64,000 bases of DNA from assembly GCF_015644665.1 (NCBI RefSeq), contig NZ_JADOBQ010000004.1, positions 379,501 to 443,500 on the forward strand, in the 5' to 3' direction. The notes under the pieces were generated by a model. The model had not been told where the DNA came from. It worked only from the letters and a program-made list of their open reading frames with translations, and did not search any database. Numbering within the stretch: the first letter of the stretch is position 1; every line of letters begins with the position of its first letter. Shown here one piece after another: positions 61,632 to 64,000 of the stretch. Both the position numbers and the translations under genes were made by a program. The DNA comes from Roseobacter sp. MH60115. Its GTDB lineage: Bacteria > Pseudomonadota > Alphaproteobacteria > Rhodobacterales > Rhodobacteraceae.

Positions 61632-62689
61632 TGCCGTGCGGCGTGGTCCCGAAAGGTCTGTGCGGCACGAGCCCAGACGGGCGCGTCCGGTGTCCCAAGC
61701 TGGGCCAGCACCGGCAGCAATTGTTCCGCGTAGTCCTCGCTGCTCTCCAGGGGCAGCATCGACGGCAGGTTGTCGATGGCGGTTACATCCAGCACTGGTT
61801 CGGCATGTACCCGCAGGGCGGGCGCGTCCCAGGTCGTGGTCCTGTCATAGACCTTGATCGGGGAAAAATCGCTGTCCGGGTCACAGGCGATATCGCCAAT
61901 CACGCAGAGCCTGCGCGGGCGGGTTGGCGCATCTGACGGCACGAAGACCGGCGTGCCGGGACGGGCCAGCACGCAGTTGAAAAACAGCTCATGGGCCAGC
62001 ACCTGCGGGAAGGGACCGCCCGAAGCAGTTTCCGCGATGTCCCACTTGGTGGTCGCCACACCCATGGCCGTACAGAGATCGGCAACACCTTTGCCGACGC
62101 GCCCCAGTGCGCCGATGATCAGGGCGTTGGGTCGGTGGCTGCCCGTTGCCACGAGATCAGCCTGCAATTCGGACAGCAAGTGGGTGGAACTGTCGTAAGC
62201 GGTGATCGGACCAGCGATGCCACCGGTCTGTTGCGCCGCCCAGCACGTCAGCGCCACCGCAGCACCTGCATATCCGGCCCAATAGCCAAAGGCCGCCACC
62301 CGGCGCCCGTCATCATCCAGCAGATATTCGAGGTCCAGCAAGGTCCCGCCGCCCGCCTTGAAGCGCTGCAACAGACGCACCCCGGCAGGCTGCCCCTTGA
62401 ACGCATGTCCGAACATGATGTGGCGGTGACGCAGCGGCGTGCCGTCCTCGGGCAGTTCCTTGAGGCCAAAGATAATCGCGTCCCCGGGGGCGTCGGACCA
62501 GCTGTGGGAGGGCTCCATCTGGCACCCTGCGTCGACGTAGGCCGCATCCGGGATGACACGCGTGGGAGAGTGTTCGACGCTGACCTTCATGCCCGTTGCC
62601 AGAAGGGAGGCGGCCCCTTTCGGGGTCAGTCCAACACGGGTTTCATTGTCGCGTTGCTCTGCCCGGACCCAAAGATGCAGCTGGCTCAC
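61628..62689 (-). CDS. Saccharopine dehydrogenase (lysine-forming type)-like
   Basis: The 353-residue protein resembles the AlaDH/PNT-fold saccharopine dehydrogenases of the LYS1 type: LWVRAEQRDNETRVGLTPKGA, FGHAFKGQPAG, LLDLEYLLDDDGRRVAAFGYWAGYAGAA and the nucleotide loop ALIIGALGRVGKGVADLC. It would split saccharopine to lysine and 2-oxoglutarate or run the reverse step in lysine breakdown. It overlaps the GST gene by four bases, so they are co-transcribed. Confidence 0.88.
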   Translation of the reverse strand: MSQLHLWVRAEQRDNETRVGLTPKGAASLLATGMKVSVEHSPTRVIPDAAYVDAGCQMEPSHSWSDAPGDAIIFGLKELPEDGTPLRHRHIMFGHAFKGQPAGVRLLQRFKAGGGTLLDLEYLLDDDGRRVAAFGYWAGYAGAAVALTCWAAQQTGGIAGPITAYDSSTHLLSELQADLVATGSHRPNALIIGALGRVGKGVADLCTAMGVATTKWDIAETASGGPFPQVLAHELFFNCVLARPGTPVFVPSDAPTRPRRLCVIGDIACDPDSDFSPIKVYDRTTTWDAPALRVHAEPVLDVTAIDNLPSMLPLESSEDYAEQLLPVLAQLGTPDAPVWARAAQTFRDHAARH

Positions 62690-63306
62690 AGCATGCCCTT
62701 GGCGGTGACCGTCTGGATTGATGGGCGCGCTGCCATACGCGCCAGATAGGCCTTGATCTCCGGGAAGTCATCCAGGGACACGTTGTCCCGTTCGAGCCAG
62801 CTGCACAGCATGTAGGCATGTGGATCGGCGATGGAGAAGCTGTCCCCGAGAACGTAGTCGCCTTCGAGGCAGTCGCTGGTGAAGTAACGCGCGCAGTCGG
62901 TCATGGTTTCGGGCACTTTGGCCGCCATGTCGTCAAAGCTCGATTGCTGCGTTGCCCATCTGTCGCCGCGGCGCATATGCGCGTGGTTCACGTGCATCGT
63001 TGCTGCCAGAAAATGGATCACGCTGCGCATCTGGGCGGCCCGCTCAGGGTTTGCAGGCACCAGATTAGCCCCCGGCGCAAGGGCCGCGACATAGTCCAGC
63101 AAGGCACCCGTTTCGGTGAGCAGGGTCCCCGCATCGGTCTCCAGTGTCGGCACGCGCCCTTTTGGGTTCAACGCCAGATACTGGGGCTTTTTCTGCTCTC
63201 CGGACTGGAAATCCACAAGCACCGGCTCGTAGGCAAGCCCTGCTTCTTCCAGAGCAATGGCCACAGCAATCGAAATCGTCCGCGGGGCATAGTAAAGGCG
63301 CATCAT
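62686..63306 (-). CDS. Glutathione S-transferase family protein
   Basis: The 206-residue protein has the thioredoxin-like N-terminal domain with the glutathione site NPKGRVPTLETD and LTETGALLDYVAAL (cis-Pro and Glu/Thr pair), and a helical C-terminal domain with GDSFSIADPHAYMLCSWLE. It could conjugate glutathione to electrophiles in the cytoplasm. ATG 63306 (MMRLYYAPRT) is used. It is followed directly by the saccharopine-dehydrogenase-like gene. Confidence 0.93.
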   Translation of the reverse strand: MMRLYYAPRTISIAVAIALEEAGLAYEPVLVDFQSGEQKKPQYLALNPKGRVPTLETDAGTLLTETGALLDYVAALAPGANLVPANPERAAQMRSVIHFLAATMHVNHAHMRRGDRWATQQSSFDDMAAKVPETMTDCARYFTSDCLEGDYVLGDSFSIADPHAYMLCSWLERDNVSLDDFPEIKAYLARMAARPSIQTVTAKGML

Positions 63307-63315
63307 GATCTCCTT

Positions 63316-63969
63316 TTAAACATGGGTCTGGGCATAGTGCCGATCCGGGTCTTCAAGATGTGGGATGGCGTTGAACATGGTGGGCGACAGCGTGCCGCCA
63401 ATTGGGAACAGCCGGTGTTGGGAGGTGTTGTAGATGGCCAGTGCCATCTGCGCCATCGCCGTGATGTCGAGCCGGAGCACCTGCCGCATCGCCATGGAGA
63501 TCAACCCGCCCGAGGTCACCACAAGGGCGGGGCCGTCGCCTTCCGCGATCTCTGCCAGCGCGGCGCCCACCCGGTCTTCGAAATCGCTGAACCGTTCTGG
63601 CGCGCCCGCAATCTCGTCGCGCTGCCAATAGGCGAAGACTTGTGGCAAATGAGTGGTGAATCCGACCTGATCGGTTGGAAAGGGGATGCCGTGTTCTTCC
63701 TCCAGCGCGCGGGCCAGCGTCAGGTATTCCAGCTCATTGAGGCGCGCATCCCGCGTGGGCGTCAGCCCGGTGTCCATGGAGCGGGCTGTTTCAATATGCC
63801 TTTTCAACGTGCCGGTGTAGAGTCGCACGTGATGCTGATTCTGGTTGCGCAGATGGGTGCCCAGCCAGGCGGATTGTTGATGGCCGAGTGCGCTCAGTTT
63901 GTCGTAGCTGGCTTCATCTTGGGCACCGGAATTGGCCTGACCGTGGCGTATGAGAGTGATGTGAGACAT
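63316..63969 (-). CDS. Histidine phosphatase-family protein
   Basis: The 217-residue protein starts MSHITLIRHGQANSG; LIRHGQ is the catalytic histidine motif of the phosphoglycerate-mutase-like phosphatases. A second acid/His part is seen in ALVVTSGGLISMAMRQ, where a typical His is replaced by SGG, which is common in broad-specificity members. Substrate unknown. Just upstream on the same strand a reading frame ends with TGA at 63979-63977, so another gene probably lies beyond the window and precedes this one. Confidence 0.9.
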   Translation of the reverse strand: MSHITLIRHGQANSGAQDEASYDKLSALGHQQSAWLGTHLRNQNQHHVRLYTGTLKRHIETARSMDTGLTPTRDARLNELEYLTLARALEEEHGIPFPTDQVGFTTHLPQVFAYWQRDEIAGAPERFSDFEDRVGAALAEIAEGDGPALVVTSGGLISMAMRQVLRLDITAMAQMALAIYNTSQHRLFPIGGTLSPTMFNAIPHLEDPDRHYAQTHV

Positions 63970-64000
63970 TGGCTCTTCATAGGCGAGCGGTCGGGCGGTG

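Noticed and set aside
63970-64000. End of an upstream minus-strand gene (TGA at 63979-63977)
   Set aside because: Only seven codons are visible, which is too little to call a gene.

Overview
The window looks like a chromosomal segment of a marine alphaproteobacterium of the Roseobacter group (Rhodobacterales). Support: high GC (roughly 60%), the rbfA-truB-rpsO neighbourhood, DUF3035 and DUF1674 proteins, an RpoE-ChrR pair next to a five-gene operon of the kind known from Rhodobacter sphaeroides, a cytochrome-linked urate hydroxylase, an ALDH16-type aldehyde dehydrogenase and a TRAP transporter in a sugar-acid cluster. No tRNA, rRNA, insertion sequence, prophage or CRISPR array was recognised. 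No stretch longer than 300 bases lacks a gene.

Layout. (1) 1-16.6 kb is mostly housekeeping. On the minus strand lie an ASCH-domain gene cut by the window edge, a small K+ channel, a LysE exporter, rpsO, an acidic membrane-anchored protein, a DUF1643 protein, a membrane protein, truB, a phosphodiester-glycosidase-like protein and rbfA. On the plus strand lie dapB, a small exported protein, rsmB, a heparinase II/III-family protein, purH, lspA, a DUF3035 lipoprotein and two M16 peptidase-family subunits, one with and one without the zinc motif. A DUF1674 (SDHAF4-type) gene sits on the minus strand between them. (2) 16.7-26.3 kb carries deoC plus a two-domain ALDH16 enzyme with a low-GC helix-turn-helix ORF wedged between them, then urate breakdown: UraH, a PuuE-UraD fusion, ureidoglycine aminohydrolase, ureidoglycolate lyase, an NCS2 permease and PuuD. 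(3) 26.3-29.4 kb holds mutL and rmuC.

(4) 29.4-47.9 kb is a large hexuronate cluster. One arm (minus) has three Gfo/Idh/MocA oxidoreductases and uxuA. The divergent arm (plus) has uxaC and a fructuronate-reductase-like gene. A ten-gene operon (minus) runs from a TRAP transporter through a PhyH dioxygenase, UxaA, a fourth Gfo/Idh/MocA protein, a second PhyH dioxygenase, an HIBADH-type dehydrogenase and an EamA transporter to KdgK. A GntR regulator is transcribed away from it. Glucuronate and galacturonate would converge on 2-keto-3-deoxygluconate and be phosphorylated by KdgK. The dioxygenases and extra oxidoreductases are not part of the textbook route and suggest a modified uronate as the real substrate. 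(5) 47.8-55.5 kb is a second sugar-acid cluster: a DenD-like and an LtnD-like dehydrogenase (minus), and an SDR, an IlvD/EDD dehydratase, a fumarylacetoacetate-hydrolase-family enzyme, a 2-hydroxyacid dehydrogenase and a mandelate-racemase-family enzyme (plus). This is the gene content of a non-phosphorylative route that cleaves a 2,4-diketo-3-deoxy sugar acid. Both clusters carry the same 13-base motif in their divergent control regions.

(6) 55.6-61.6 kb is the ChrR-RpoE singlet-oxygen stress module with a recognisable RpoE-type promoter. It is divergent from an operon (FAD oxidoreductase, DUF1365, MFS, DUF3833, SDR) that matches the R. sphaeroides RpoE-regulated RSP_1087-1091 set. (7) 61.6-64 kb holds a saccharopine-dehydrogenase-like enzyme, a glutathione S-transferase and a histidine phosphatase on the minus strand.
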